Assembly: GCF_032452875.1 (NCBI RefSeq)
Contig: NC_083878.1
Coordinates: 60,245,378 to 60,309,377, forward strand
Direction of reading: 5' to 3'
Source: Bos javanicus
Lineage: Eukaryota > Chordata > Mammalia > Artiodactyla > Bovidae
Length of the DNA: 64,000 bases
The position numbers were made by a program, and so were the translations under genes. Positions 23,815 to 35,286 of the stretch are shown here, in pieces (within the stretch, counting starts at the first letter, position 1; each line of letters begins with the position of its first letter). The notes under the pieces are model-generated. The model searched no databases. It saw only the letters and a list, made by a program, of their open reading frames with translations, and was not told the DNA's origin.

Positions 23815-24245
23815 GTATTCATTTGAAAAAGATGATGGACTTATTATGAGCAAGGTATTGTTGGGATGCTGAAAGGAATACAAAGATGTACATAATATGG
23901 TATAAAATGAGATGTCTGCAGTAAAGTTGACAATGTACTTTGGTGTGTAGAGGAGGAAGGGAATGTTTCTGATTGGGAAGATCAAGGAACTCTTCTTGGA
24001 TAACACAGCATTTGAACTGGGTGTCTTGACCAATTGAGAAATTAAGGAGAGAGTCTTCCTGGTGAGGGAAACCACCTGAGCAACGGCACAAAGGTGGGAA
24101 AGCAGAGGGTACAAGTGGGGAATGATCAATCCATCTGGCTGAAGTGTAAATGAAACAGGGAGGTAAAATGAAAAGGAAAGTTGCAGGTAACTTTTGTAGG
24201 GCCTTGAATGCTGTGCTAATTTGGATACTGTGTTCAATAGCAGTA
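23815..24245 (-). mobile_element. Degraded L2-like LINE fragment
   Basis: It reads like reverse-complement L2 3' UTR (tttgaactgggtgtcttgacc, gagcaacggcacaaaggtgggaaag, gtagggccttgaatgctgtg). Heavily decayed, so the family assignment is tentative. Confidence 0.5.
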
Positions 24246-24405
24246 GTGTTCGTTTAGGCGCTAATAATCTGGACTATCAACAATAATTGAATATTGGGTA
24301 ATGAGAAACTAAGAAACGGAGTAGATCACTATATTGAGAACCATGGTACTTGTAAGAACAGCAAAGTAGCCTGAAGAACTAGCAGGCTAAAAAATGGTTT
24401 GAGAG

Positions 24406-24535
24406 GACATCCATGGTGGTCCAGTGCTTAAGACTCCAAGTTTCTACTGCAAGGGGCACAGATTTGATCTCAGGTCAGGGAAATTCCAAATGCCACGCGG
24501 AACAGCCAAAAACAAAACAAAACAAACGAAAAAAA
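24406..24535 (+). mobile_element. CHR-type SINE
   Basis: It has gacatccatggtggtccagtgc, gatctcaggtcagggaa and cacgcggaacagccaaaaac. The duplication atggtttgagag (24394-24405) and atgctttgagag (24536-24547), 11 of 12 matching, fixes the ends. Confidence 0.9.
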
Positions 24536-24634
24536 ATGCTTTGAGAGATATAGTAGCTTTAAAACATGTTCACAAGTTTTTTTCAAAATTCCTTTCTTTT
24601 AAAGATGGACACTCCCAAGGAAATGGAAATAAAA

Positions 24635-25040
24635 AACTAAAACAGATAAATGGGACTTAATCAAACTTACAAGTTTTGCACAACAAAGTAAACTATAAAG
24701 AAAACAAAAAGACAAACAACAGACTGGGACAAAATATTTGCAAATGATGCACCTGACAAGAGCTTCATTTCTAAAACATACAAACAGCTCATACAACTTA
24801 ATAACAACAAGAAAACAAAAAACTCAATCAAAAACTGGGCGGAAGACCTAAATATACATTTCTCCAAGTAAGACATGCAAATGGCCAACAGGGACATGAA
24901 AACATGCCCAACATCAGTAATTGTTGCAGAAATGCAAATCAAAACTACAGTGATTCACACTGTTGTACAACAGAAACTAACACAATATTGTAAAGCAATT
25001 ATACTCCAATGAAAAATTAAAATTTTATTTAATTGCAAAA
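24635..25040 (+). mobile_element. L1 ORF2 fragment joined directly to its 3' end
   Basis: ORF2 DNA (atgggacttaatcaaacttac; gcacaacaaagtaaactat; aaaaactgggcggaagacc; catgcaaatggccaacaggg) runs to about 24945. It then passes abruptly into L1 3'-terminal sequence (cactgttgtacaacagaaactaacac; attatactccaatg). An internal deletion of roughly the last part of ORF2 is implied. Confidence 0.8.
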
Positions 25041-25129
25041 AAAAGTGGCTGGACATAAAGTCTAAAGTAGGTAAAAGGGCATGTGAAACTATAAGGGGGT
25101 TAATGAACTAAGACTCTGAAACTGGGTCT

Positions 25130-25335
25130 TCTACAGCAACCATAATCTGTATCACACATTTCACATTTTATTCATAAACTACTGAAATTATCATGTAACT
25201 TTTTTTAGGGTGTGAGCCTAGTTGCCCTGACAATATCACAAACTCTGAGTAGTGATCATGGTTTATACTTTTTGTACTCTCTTAGCAACTAGCACATTGC
25301 TCCATTCTACATTTGTTGAATCAATGAATACAATC
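25130..25335 (+). mobile_element. L2 3' end
   Basis: It has gactctttt-type L2 tail sequence (catggtttatactttttgtactctc, ctagcacattgctccattctac, atttgttgaatcaatgaat). Degraded. Confidence 0.5.
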
Positions 25336-26140
25336 ATTCCAGTATTCTGTGTATTTTCTACTGAATTTTTTTCTTCCTTCACAATAAGCCTCTGATTGAG
25401 GCTACAGATCTGCTCCTTTTAGAGAGTTGAATGTGTTCCAGCCTTGTCTCTAAGAGCCAGTATTTCTGGATGTTTTTAAGAAGCATTACATAGTGATGAA
25501 AAGGGGGACAATACCTAGTTGGTTAAAAATAATAAGCCTAATTATGCCTATGTGAATTAACTTGAAATAAATCTTGGATGATTTCTCTTCATTCTGACAA
25601 AAGTCACAATAAAAGTGAAACGGTTTGGGGAAAAACGGATAGATGAGCATTCTCTGGAAAACCAGGGGAGGCAGAAGCCCCCGTTAGAAGAATCTCACAG
25701 AAGCTAGGATTTGAAGTGGCTCCCCAGTTGAATGGGACATTTCTGTATTCTTTACCTGGTGCACTCTTCTTTCAGTTGTTTTCCTGGAAGCAATAAGCTT
25801 GTTAAAGTCTGATAAAACTGTTGCAAATAGGCAAGAAGAAAAAAATGCAAGTAGGTTTCTAAATTACTGAATAGAGTCAGTGATTGCAATGATATTAGTA
25901 TGTAAGTGGTTCTTCAGATCTTTACCACCTGCCTTTCTGCTCACACTCCAACTCACCTTTCCCTCAGTTCACATTTTTCTCTATCAGTTAGTGAATGAAC
26001 ATTTTGATGATAGAACCAAGAGGTTCAGTTTTGGAAGTCACTACCTTTGTTGATAGTTTACATAATCATTTGAAGGTTTTATTCAAATGTTAAATATTTA
26101 AAATCAAATATTTGAATATTTATTTTTATTAAAAGGAAGA
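25336..26140. other. No recognisable feature
   Basis: Unique sequence. No gene or repeat is recognised. Confidence 0.5.
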
Positions 26141-26147
26141 GAAATTG

Positions 26148-26425
26148 GACTTCCCTGGTGGTCGAGTGGTTGGGAATCTGCCTGCCAATGCAGAGGACAT
26201 GGGTTCAATCCCTGGTCCAGGAGGATTCCATGTGCTGCAGGGCAACAAAGCCCAAGTGCCGCAACTACTGAAACCCGCACACCTCAGATCCCATGCTCCA
26301 CCACAATGAGAAGCCTGAGCACCACAAGTGGGGAGGAGCCCCCACTCACTGCAACTAGGGAAAGCCTGTGTGCAGCGATGCAGGCCCAGTGCAGCCAAAT
26401 AAATAAATTGGAAAAATTAAAAAAA
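26148..26425 (+). mobile_element. CHR-type SINE, long form
   Basis: It has ggacttccctggtggtcgag, the gcccaagtgccgcaactactg middle and gtgcagccaaataaataaattgg end. The motif aaattgg just before and after suggests a short duplication. Confidence 0.88.
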
Positions 26426-26429
26426 TAAA

Positions 26430-26985
26430 ATGCGGACAAACCAAAAATGAATGTGTTGATTCCAGTGAGAGCAAATTTAGGATTTATACATTCAGTACAA
26501 TTTAGACAAAGGTGTAAATTATTTGTCTAAAAGGACCAGAACTTTGCCACAAACAGGGGCTCATTGTAAAGAAAAAGAAACCAATGAAAGAACACATAAA
26601 AAATGCTGGAACTAAATTACTAAAAATTGGGTCTGAAATTGAAGTATAATTAGGGATTGTATAATTTTTAAGTCTTCTATCATGTTAGTCCTACTTTCAG
26701 CCAAATAATATTTGTGGACAAAGAACTGTCTGTATTGTGTTGTTCTGTGTTCCAGTAGGTCACACTGGAGGGACCACAGAGATAGGTAAGCAGAACTGCA
26801 GGCCTCCCACCTCTGTTTTAGCTTCTGCCAAAATGAAGCTCATTTTCTGATTTACATTCTGGATTCTGAAAAAGATGTCTTGCAAAGAAAGAGTTTCCGT
26901 GCAACAAAACTCTGAAAATTATGGCCCTATCCTGATACAGTGTTTATACAAGAACATATAGTGGTTCAGTTTTTTGGAGGGACTA
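26430..26985. other. No recognisable feature
   Basis: Unique sequence. No gene or repeat is recognised. Confidence 0.5.
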
Positions 26986-26991
26986 CGTAGC

Positions 26992-27027
26992 TGCTGCTGC
27001 TAAGTCACTTCAGTCGTGTCCAACTTC
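26992..27027 (-). mobile_element. Bov-tA terminal stub
   Basis: It has only gctgctgctgctaagtcacttcagtcgtgtccaactt, the reversed Bov-tA 3' terminus. Confidence 0.75.
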
Positions 27028-27039
27028 TAAGCCATCACA

Positions 27040-27850
27040 TTGTTTGACTCAGCAATTTTACCTCTAGCAATTGTTGTTGTTCAGTCACAAAGTCTTTGCG
27101 ACCCCATGTACTGCAGTATGCCGGCTTCCCTGTCCATCACCAACTCCCGGAGTCCACCCAAACCCATGTCCATTGAGTTGGTGATGCCATCCAACTATCT
27201 CATTCTCTGTCGCCCCCTTCTCCTCCTGCCCTTAATCTTTCCCAGCACCAGGGTCTTTTCCAATGAGTTGGCTATTCATATTAGGTTGCCAAATTATTAG
27301 AGCTTCAGCTTCAGCATCAGTCCTTCCAATGAATATTCAGGGTTGATTTCCTTTAGGTTTGACTGGTTTGATCTCCTTGCTATCCAAGGAACTCTCAAGA
27401 GTCTTCTCCAGCACCACAGTTTGAAAGCATCAATTCTTCAGCATTCAGCCTTCTTACCGTGCAACTCTCACATCTGTACATGACTACTGGAAAAACCAAG
27501 CTTTGACTATATGAACTTTTGTTGGCAGAGTGAAGCCTCTGCTTTTTAATATGCTGTTTAGGTTTGTCATAGCTTTCCTTCCAAGGAGCAAGGATGTTTT
27601 AATTTCATGTATTTCATACAAATAATCATTCAAGGATAAAAAGATATATGTACAGGATTTTTATTGCAGCATTGTTCATAATAGCAAAAGGTTGAAAAAT
27701 TGCAAGTATTTATACATATGGAATTGGTTACAGGAATAATGATATTCATGTATTGGGATATTACATATTCTTTTGAAAGAATGACATGGAAAGATGTCCA
27801 AGATATATTAAGCCTAAAAAGCAAGTTATAAAACATTATGTTTCCATTTG
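27040..27850 (+). mobile_element. Ancient L1 fragment split by BovB
   Basis: The left piece (tgactcagcaattttacctctagcaa) and the right piece (caaataatcattcaaggataaaaagatatatg, gcagcattgttcataatagcaaaagg) are contiguous L1 3' sequence separated by a BovB. Both are non-coding. Confidence 0.75.
27068..27608 (-). mobile_element. BovB 3' part inserted in L1
   Basis: It is the reverse complement of the BovB C-terminal coding region and 3' end (ttgttgttcagtcacaaagtctttgcgacc... ctttccttccaaggagcaagg... tttaatttcatg). 5'-truncated and disrupted. Confidence 0.92.
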
Positions 27851-27924
27851 TAAGTCAAATAATGTCAACAAATAAAACCATTGCTTTGACATGTGCAAAT
27901 GGGTAGGTGTTACCTTACTTCTCT

Positions 27925-28035
27925 CTCTTTTTGTTTGGCCATGCCCAGTGGCTTGTGGGATCTTAGTTTCCTGACCAGGAATCAAATCCAGTCTATTTGC
28001 AACAGAAGTACAGAGCCCACCAGAGGGAATTCCCT
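27925..28035 (-). mobile_element. CHR-type SINE fragment, reversed
   Basis: It has tttggccatgcccagtggcttgtgggatcttagtttcctgaccagg, the reverse complement of the CHR middle and 3' part. Confidence 0.7.
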
Positions 28036-28093
28036 TTACTCCTTAAAATTACTGAAAAATCATAAGTTTACTTATTTTAGTATCTTTATCATT

Positions 28094-28412
28094 GGGCTTC
28101 CCGGGTAGCTCAGCTGGTAAAGAATCCACCTACAATGCAGGAGACCCTGGTTCGAGTCTTGGGTTGGGAAGTTCCCCTAGAAAAAAGGGATAGGCTACCT
28201 ACTCCAGTATTCTTGGACTTCCCTGGTGATGTAGATGATAAAGAATCTGCCTGCAATGCAGGAGACCTGCGTTGGAAAGATCCCCTTGGAGGAGGGCATG
28301 GCAACCCACTCCAGTATTCCTGCCTGGACAATCCCCATGGACAGAGGAGCCTTGTAGGCTACAGTTCATGGGATCGCAAAGAATTGGGCACGACTGAACA
28401 ACTAAGCACAGC
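28094..28412 (+). mobile_element. Bov-tA SINE inserted in or tandem with another
   Basis: A first partial unit (gggcttcccgggtagctcagc...) runs to about 28213. A second unit (ggacttccctggtgatgtagatg... cacgactgaacaactaagc) then runs to 28412. Both are in the same orientation. Confidence 0.88.
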
Positions 28413-28459
28413 ATATCTTTCTCATTGGCAAGATATTTTCTTATTTAAGTACAAGATTG

Positions 28460-28688
28460 TGCATGCGTGCTAAGTCGCTTCAGTTGTGTCCGACCCTTTG
28501 AGACCCTTAGGAATGTAGCCTACCAGGCTCCTTTGTCCATGGGATTCTCCAGGCAAAAATTCTGGAGTGGGTTACCATGCCCTCCTCCAAGGAATCTTCC
28601 CAACCCAGGGATCTGAACCTGTGTCTCTTAGGTCTCCTGTGTTGAGACGTAGGTTCTTTACCACTAGTGCCACCTGGAAGGTCCAAAT
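28460..28688 (-). mobile_element. Bov-tA SINE
   Basis: It has cgtgctaagtcgcttcagttgtgtccgacc through agtgccacctggaaggtcc, a near full-length reversed copy lying convergent to the preceding SINE. Confidence 0.9.
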
Positions 28689-28689
28689 A

Positions 28690-30660
28690 CAAGATTATCT
28701 TTATTCAACTTTGGAACCATGTTGGGGTTTTCCATAACCGCTCTGTCTGAAAGTCTAATTTCTTGTTATGAAAGAGTGATTAATTAAACTTATAGTATTG
28801 TGGGTTTTAGAGAGTGAGAAAAATAACTTTAAAGAGTTTTTGTAATTCTATAGGTTAAGAAGATTATCAACATCAACTTATGGAATTTAGTGACACGGTG
28901 TAACAAAAAATAAGTTGACCCCTCAAGCCCTCACAAACACAATATCTTAATCACATTCAAGACAACAGTGATTTTTGCAAATTGGCGCAAAAGGGAGTTC
29001 CATAATTTAACCTTAGAGAGCTGCTCTGTCTTCGTTTTTCAGTCATTAATTGGGTTGACCAAAGATAACAAATTTTGTTCATACAAACATATTGCAAGGA
29101 ACTGTGAAATCATGAGACTTTGTTGTTGTATGTGTGATAGTCTTTCATGCCTTAATTTCACATTGGAAGATTTCCTTTTCTCTGCCTCACTACCTCCATC
29201 ACAGAAAAACACAGGAAAAAGGGGTGTTCAGAACACTGGATGTTTCCACAGACATGTGGGGCAGAATTGTCAGGATAAATTTTACAAATCAATTAAACCA
29301 ACACTGTCAAAAGTAATAACAGAGAAATGAAAAGTATACATTCCTTGTCTCATTCCAAACCCTAACAGTGCATTGTAAGTGCTTTAAAGACAGTCCATTA
29401 GAAAACAGACCATGGTTTTACTTGCCTTATTTTAACTAGGAAGATTGCTATCTCACTCTATACATTTTGCTCCCTGGAGAGGTCACAATGGTGAGACCAT
29501 GGAAGGCATAAGGAACGCTCATCATCTGGAAAGCAATTTAAAGCATAGGTTGTTGTACAACAGAGCTCAGGCAAATTCACAACGTCATAGACAGGAACAG
29601 GCTTAAGTAGGAACTTTACCAACCAAGAATCTGCAAGAGAAGGTATAGACAGAGGTCACACAGGGGCAAGGTGCTCTGTGGGACATGTCATAAGTGAGCA
29701 TTCCGATGAAGGGACATCCTCTCTTCTTCCAGACCAAAGCTGTAAACATTCTTGTCAGTGGGGTTCATGCAGACCACTTGCTATCAGACTGTGTAGATGT
29801 CAACTGCCAAGAATTATCTGAGAGAGCCAGCTGCTTGTGTCTGGACTCCTTGGGTGTCCATGGGAAGCTGTGACCCCTCCTGCAGGGAGGGAGGAAGTCA
29901 CCTGTGCCAAGGAAAGGGGAATTTGGAAGAAATAGGGAGACTGCTGGACACAGCTGGTCCGTTGTCCAGACAACCCAGAGTGGTCTCCTGAGGTCATCTG
30001 CAGACTATTCTGTTTCACCATTGGGACTGGTCAGACATCTCTTTACATTAAAAGACACAGAGTTTAGAATTCTGTTTTTATTAAAAATTTAAAATGCTCG
30101 TTTCTGACACAATTGTTTGTAATCCTGAGAACCTTTTGAGGGGCTTCTGTTTTATGCCAATTTAAACAAAATTTAAATATTTTAAAAACTGGCCTTTAAT
30201 TACGAATTTTAAAGATTCTTAAAGATTTCAATGCCCTTCTGGCTTTGGCTCTCAATATTTCTCCTTGGAGTTTTGTCACTTACTCATTGCCACCTGCTGG
30301 ATAAAAAAAGAAGTGCAGCTGAACATTTGCCTTTTCCTTAACATACCTGTCAGCCCTTCTCAGTTTATAAATCAGATCCTGTCCTCCAAGGAATGGCCCC
30401 TTTTTGCCCCAGGTGAAGGCAGAGGAATGTAGTTCGGACTCAGGAAGAAAGAGGTTCTCTGACCTTTCCACTCCTGAGTGTGTTCTGCAACCTGCATTCA
30501 TCCCTTCACCCCAGGGGTTGGGGGTGGGTAACTTGATTAACGGGATAGCAGCAGGTAAGTTCACTGACTGCTCCCGAAGAGAAGTGCCTGTGGTGATAAT
30601 ACTGGCTGCTCCCATACATCCGCTGTTGAGATCAGAGCAGCTTTGATAGGTTTCTGTACC
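28690..30660. other. No recognisable feature
   Basis: About 2 kb of apparently unique sequence. Short ORFs (28968-29330, 29797-29991 and the overlapping 30280-30615/30404-30646) lack recognisable domains. An old decayed repeat may be hidden near 29550-29800. Confidence 0.5.
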
Positions 30661-30673
30661 CTGTGGACAGGTT

Positions 30674-30936
30674 GCTGCTGCTGCTGCTAAGTCGCTTCAG
30701 TTGTGTCTGACTCTGTGCGACCCCATAGACGGCAGCCCACCAGGCTCCCCCGTCCCTGGGATTCTCCTGGCAAGAACACTGGAGTGGGTTGCCATTTCCT
30801 CCTCCAATGCATGAAAGTGAAAACTGAAAGTGAAGTCGCTCAGTGGTCTCTGACTCTTAGTGACCCCATGGACTGCAGCCTACCAGGCTCCTCCGTCCAT
30901 GGGATTTTCCAGGCAAGAGTACTGGAGTGGGGTGCC
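30674..30936 (-). mobile_element. BovA2 (dimeric) SINE
   Basis: It starts with gctgctgctgctaagtcgcttcag and contains two Bov-tA-like units on the reverse strand. The repeat gacaggtt at 30666-30673 and 30937-30944 is the target-site duplication. Confidence 0.92.
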
Positions 30937-31125
30937 GACAGGTTAGGTTTACTTATTTAGGCTAATGTCAGATGACCTTAGGAATAAAAATTAGAGAAAG
31001 CTATTTTCAAGGCTATTCTTAAGATATAAAATTAGGCTTAAACAAGAGATTTGAAAACTTGTTCACCACAGACCACTAAAAGTTTTCATGGCTCCATGAA
31101 CACCTTTAACTTTTTGTTTCAAGAA

Positions 31126-31210
31126 TATTGTTGTTCAGTCACTAGGTCATGTCAGAGTCTGCGATCCCATGAACTGCAGCACGACTGTCTTCCGTGTCCT
31201 TCACTATTGA
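31126..31210 (-). mobile_element. BovB 3'-end stub
   Basis: It is the reversed BovB terminus (ttgttgttcagtcactaggtcatgtcagag... ctgcagcacgac... gtccttcactat). Confidence 0.85.
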
Positions 31211-31239
31211 AAATTATTGTTCAAATCTGTCACCTTTCC

Positions 31240-32225
31240 TATTGAGCTCCAGTTCAGGTAACCACAGTGTGTCCCCCGGACCTCTCTCATCCCAGCCTGA
31301 CAGGTCTCTGCTTCTGTCTTAGCCACCGCCAATCCATTTTCTCGCTGCAACCAGAACAATCATTATAAAATGCAGACGTAAGCATACCATTGCCATTTTT
31401 GAAGTCACGACTTTAATAAGCTTGGTGTGGGGGGTGGGGGCGCATCCCTGGTGGCTCACTGGTAAAGAATCCACCTGCCAATGCAGGAGATACGGGTGCA
31501 ATCCCTGATCTGGGAAGATCCCACATGCCTCAGAGCAACTAAGCCTGTGTGCCACAACTATTAAGCCTATGCTGTAGAACCCGAGAACAGCAAATACTGA
31601 AGCCCACATGCCACAGAGCCCAGGCTCTGCAACAAAAGCCACTGCAATGAGAAGTTCACGCACCACATCTAGGGAGTAGCCCCCACTCGCCGCAACCAGA
31701 AAAAAAGCCCGATCAGCAGTGAAGACCCAGCACAGCCTAAAGTAAATAAGTAAATAAATAATTAAAAAAAAAAAAAACTATGGGGGCCACTCAGAGGCTG
31801 TCTTAGTCTCCCTCTTTCTTTTATTTTAACCTTTTCCTGTCATTTTCAATTCTTGCCATGTTAACCCACGTCCATTTCCCAAGCACTAGCCTCTCTGTCA
31901 TTTCTAGGCCTTCACATGCGCATACTCACACACACTGCAGACTCTCTGACCAACTGGCTGACTTGTACTCACTCTTTAGACCTCAGATTCCTTTCACAAG
32001 AGGTGTCTGATCTCCCAAGGCTGGTGGGGCTCTGCTCCCAGTCCACACCAGGAAAGCTCCATTTTCACACTGTCTGTGAGGAACCATGTCCTCGTCACCA
32101 CTCCATTTATACCTCACAGCTCTGGAGGGCAGGGAATGGGTCTTGTTTACGTTTGTATTCCCAGTGCCTAGTACTGTGCCTGGCAATAGTAGGTATTCAA
32201 AAAACAAATGTTGCATGAATACATG
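31240..32225 (+). mobile_element. L2 LINE 3' part split by CHR SINE
   Basis: L2-like sequence (cagccaccgccaatccattttc... aaccagaacaatcattataaaatg) stops at the SINE and resumes near 31780. It ends in the L2 tail (ggagggcagggaatgggtcttg... cagtgcctagtactgtgcctgg... aatgttgcatgaat). Confidence 0.72.
31438..31778 (+). mobile_element. CHR-type SINE, long form
   Basis: It has gggcgcatccctggtggctcactgg, the gcctgtgtgccacaactatt middle and cacagcctaaagtaaataagtaaataaat followed by poly(A). It interrupts the L2. Confidence 0.86.
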
Positions 32226-32234
32226 AAATAGCAT

Positions 32235-32648
32235 ATTTGAGACACTTTTAATTTCCAAGAAAAAAAAATGTATGCTGTCAATTATACAGAGTAAATCAGA
32301 ATCAATGTCTTTCTTTAAAACTAGGTTTTCTAATTAAAGAGAAATTCACAACTTACTCTCATAATTACTTTAAAAATACTGAGGCAAGAAATAAAAACGT
32401 ACCCTGAGCCCATCATAAATGAAATGACTCATGAGACTCATTTAAATCTTTCTTTCCCCAAGACTTAATCAACAGAATGTATTACTTAAGAATGAGATTT
32501 TCACAAGACCAAATACTATTATGAAAAATAAGTGTGATTTTACACACTGATTAAAACTGGCCATATTTATCTAATCCATAATACTCTTTCCCACTAAAGA
32601 AACTGTCAAAATACTTTGAATAAAGTTGTAGAACACTTGTTTCTTTCT
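32235..32648. other. No recognisable feature
   Basis: Unique AT-rich sequence flanking the 3' end of the retropseudogene. Confidence 0.5.
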
Positions 32649-32662
32649 TTGTTTTTTAGTGG

Positions 32663-35272
32663 GTTTTTTTTTTTTTTTTTTTGAGCTTTTCTCCTTTTTT
32701 AATCAATGACCACCTTATACAGCTTTGGAAATCTGGACAAAGAAGAGGCTGAGAAGAGGCCTGGTTCCGTGTCTGAGGGTCTCTGAGTGAGTCTGCATCA
32801 GCCAGTGGGCCCCAACTAGGCCTGTCCATGGTTTGGGCACAGCAGTTTCCTGAGTAAGGGCCTGCCCCACCCTCAGGGTAGCACCCCAGTCAAAAAAAAA
32901 AAAAAATCAAGGCCCTCTAGGCTTCAGCCTCTTTCTAAGGCCCTCAGGAAATTGGTTAGATTCTGAGCCCAGCCTGGGAGGAGGGAGTTTACAAAGGGCA
33001 GGCAGGATCAAGTACCCAGGGATCCCAGTGATTCCCAGGCACTGTCCTGCCCTTTCCTGACAAGGGAGCAAATAAATAGACCTCCAACTCAGGAACAGAG
33101 GTTTTGGAGCAGGGACACCCTCCCCTGGGAGTTAGTAATTAAGTCTCATGTTAAAAACAAACCATCCCCAGCCCCTGCCACTGTCTACAAAATCCTAAAG
33201 GATTGGGTGAAGGGCTAGCCTGCCTGGGTTATACAGCACCCAGCCCTGCAGGCTCGTGGAGGGGCTCTTATGTCTGTTTTGCAGCTCCTGGGGCTCCCGC
33301 CTCTTTGGGGGTGGCTCCAAGAAGACTGATGGTGGCTTCTTCATTGAGTAGGGAGAGGCAGAGACACCCACCACCAGGAAGTTGTTCTTTTTCTGAAACA
33401 ATCTCCATAGGCCCCGGTGGTTGCCACGCACATCCAGGTCCCAGATAATGGAGGCACTTGACAAGCTGTGTCCAGGTGATGAAGTCATCATCTTTCTCAA
33501 TTCAGATAAAGGCCGTGTAGGCGTGGCCCTCTGTGCCTGGCAGGAAAAGAGTCTTCACAAGGGTTCTTGCTGTGGTCGAGAACCTTGGCTTCATTGAGCA
33601 GCCTGTGAACTGCCACTACATAAGCGTGCTTCTTCAGACTGTCCATGTTCCTGAGCTGGACACCTGGAACTGTGTTGAATTGTGCTTCCGGAAGTAATCC
33701 TCATGGAAGCAGCTGTTCATGTTGAGGCCAATGATGCCCAAGTGGTAGGATCAGGACACATAAGGGATGTTGCACTCTGTACCTTGGCATTGTTCCAGCA
33801 TTGGCATCCACATATCCCAAGCCCAGAGCTTTTCCAGTGTGGACCCCTGGGGCTCAAGCTTCCCCTTGTACAAGGATTTCTGAGCACCCAGCCCAGCCTA
33901 GGCATGGTCTCCATATGGTACAGCAGTGCTGGGTCCTCAGCTGTGTGCTCATAGCCCTGGTCATTCCAGGGAGAGATCCAGTACAAGCTGTCGTCCTCCT
34001 CTAGCAGCTGGATGGATTGGCTCAGGAAACTGAAAATATCCACAGCAGTGTCCAGGTCCTCCTTCCAGAACCACAGCAAACCTGGCTTCCGGAAACAGGT
34101 TGAAAGTGGCAGTGAGGCTGGCCTCGTTGTGCTGAGACACAAGGGTATTCTTGACACCGACAGAAGTGTGCTGGATGCCCCTTGGACCAAACAGCAGCCA
34201 CCACAGCAGTCGGTTCCTCATAGTAGCCATCGATGAAAACTGTTATCATTTGGGAAGACAACCCCTGGGCTGAGGGTAGAGAGCACAGCATCCTGTACAG
34301 GTAACTGGGCCGGTTCCCCGCAACGACAGCCACAGGTACATTGAGGACCTTGTTGTCTGCGGTGGGTCAGGGCTGAACTGGGAACGTGTGGGGTCCTTGC
34401 AGCTGTACATGTTCCCGTCGCCCTTGATTTTGCTGCAGAAGCAGCAGCTGTGACGGTTCAGCTCCATGTCTGCCCAGTGGCACATCTTCATCTCTGCCTC
34501 TTCAGCTGAGCTTAGTGGCACATCTGTCTTCAGCAGAACTGAACCCCCGCAGGAGGAGAGGGCAGGTGAGTCAGAATGTTTCTCCCCAAGGATAGGATCT
34601 CCTTTTCATCCCACGAAGGCCCAGGTCTCTCTCCAGCCCAGGGCAGGGCCAGCCTGGCTGTCGCGCCTCCTCAGCAGAGCCTTGGCTGTGTCCTTGAGAT
34701 GGAAGGAGCCCGTGTCCTTAATAATGCAGGTGAACCCTTGGCCAGGTGCCATCATGTTGAGGAACAGCACCATGGCCTCATCTATATGAGGCACGTGCAT
34801 GCCTGCTAAGTTGCTTCACTCGTGTCCTACTCTTTGTGACCCCATGGACTGTAGCCCGCCAGGCTCCCCTGCCCATGGGATTCTCCAGGTAAGAGAGTGG
34901 GTTTTCATGCCTTCCTCCAGGGGAATCTTCCCAACCTAGGTACCGAACTCAGGTCTCCAATATTGCAGGCAGATTCTTCACCGTCTGAGCCACCAGGGAA
35001 GCCCAGGTCAGTTTCTACTTTCCGGTAAGATACCACTCCACTTTTTCCACACCTCAAAGGGCTTGATGAGGGGGCTGGGCTTCCAGTTATCCAAGCTGTA
35101 TTGGGGGGCGGAGGGGGCGGGGGTGCAGGGGTCGTCACCACTGTCCTGACCAACCCATACCTGCAGGAATGGCTCAGGGAGCCCAGGCCCCGCTGAGGCC
35201 CACACAGCTCTGCCCATCACACTGCAGCTTCCATCTACTCCACGCCCCTGGTGGCCCCACCCTGGCCCACAC
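32663..35272 (-). pseudogene. POMGNT1: POMGNT1 processed pseudogene
   Basis: The parent enzyme adds beta-1,2-GlcNAc to O-mannose of alpha-dystroglycan in the Golgi. The copy keeps the parent order without introns. The N-terminus DNWKPSPLIKPF is near 35088 and DEAMVLFLNM near 34775. GSFHLKDTAKALL is near 34705, FSPDPPQT near 34370, ITVFIDGYYEEP near 34235 and LLEEDDSLYW near 34000. GYEHTAEDPALLYHMET is near 33950 and IWDLDVRGNHRGLWRLF near 33440, with KKPPSV and EPPPK before a stop equivalent at 33268. The start codon reads TTG (35094-35092), and several frameshifts and stops break the frame. Codons for about residues 22-150 are missing at a Bov-tA insertion. The 3' end has ATTAAA (32703-32698) and a 19-base A tail, seen as T at 32664-32682. 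A decayed flanking repeat, ttgttttttagtgg (32649-32662) and ttgtttttaagagg (35273-35286), matches 12 of 14. The copy is non-functional. Confidence 0.93.
34798..35004 (-). mobile_element. Bov-tA SINE inside the POMGNT1 pseudogene
   Basis: It has catgcctgctaagttgcttcactcg through gtctgagccaccagggaagccc, a full reversed copy. It separates the pseudogene N-terminus from the residue-150 region. No clear target-site duplication is visible, and about 390 bp of pseudogene are absent at this point. Confidence 0.9.
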
Positions 35273-35286
35273 TTGTTTTTAAGAGG

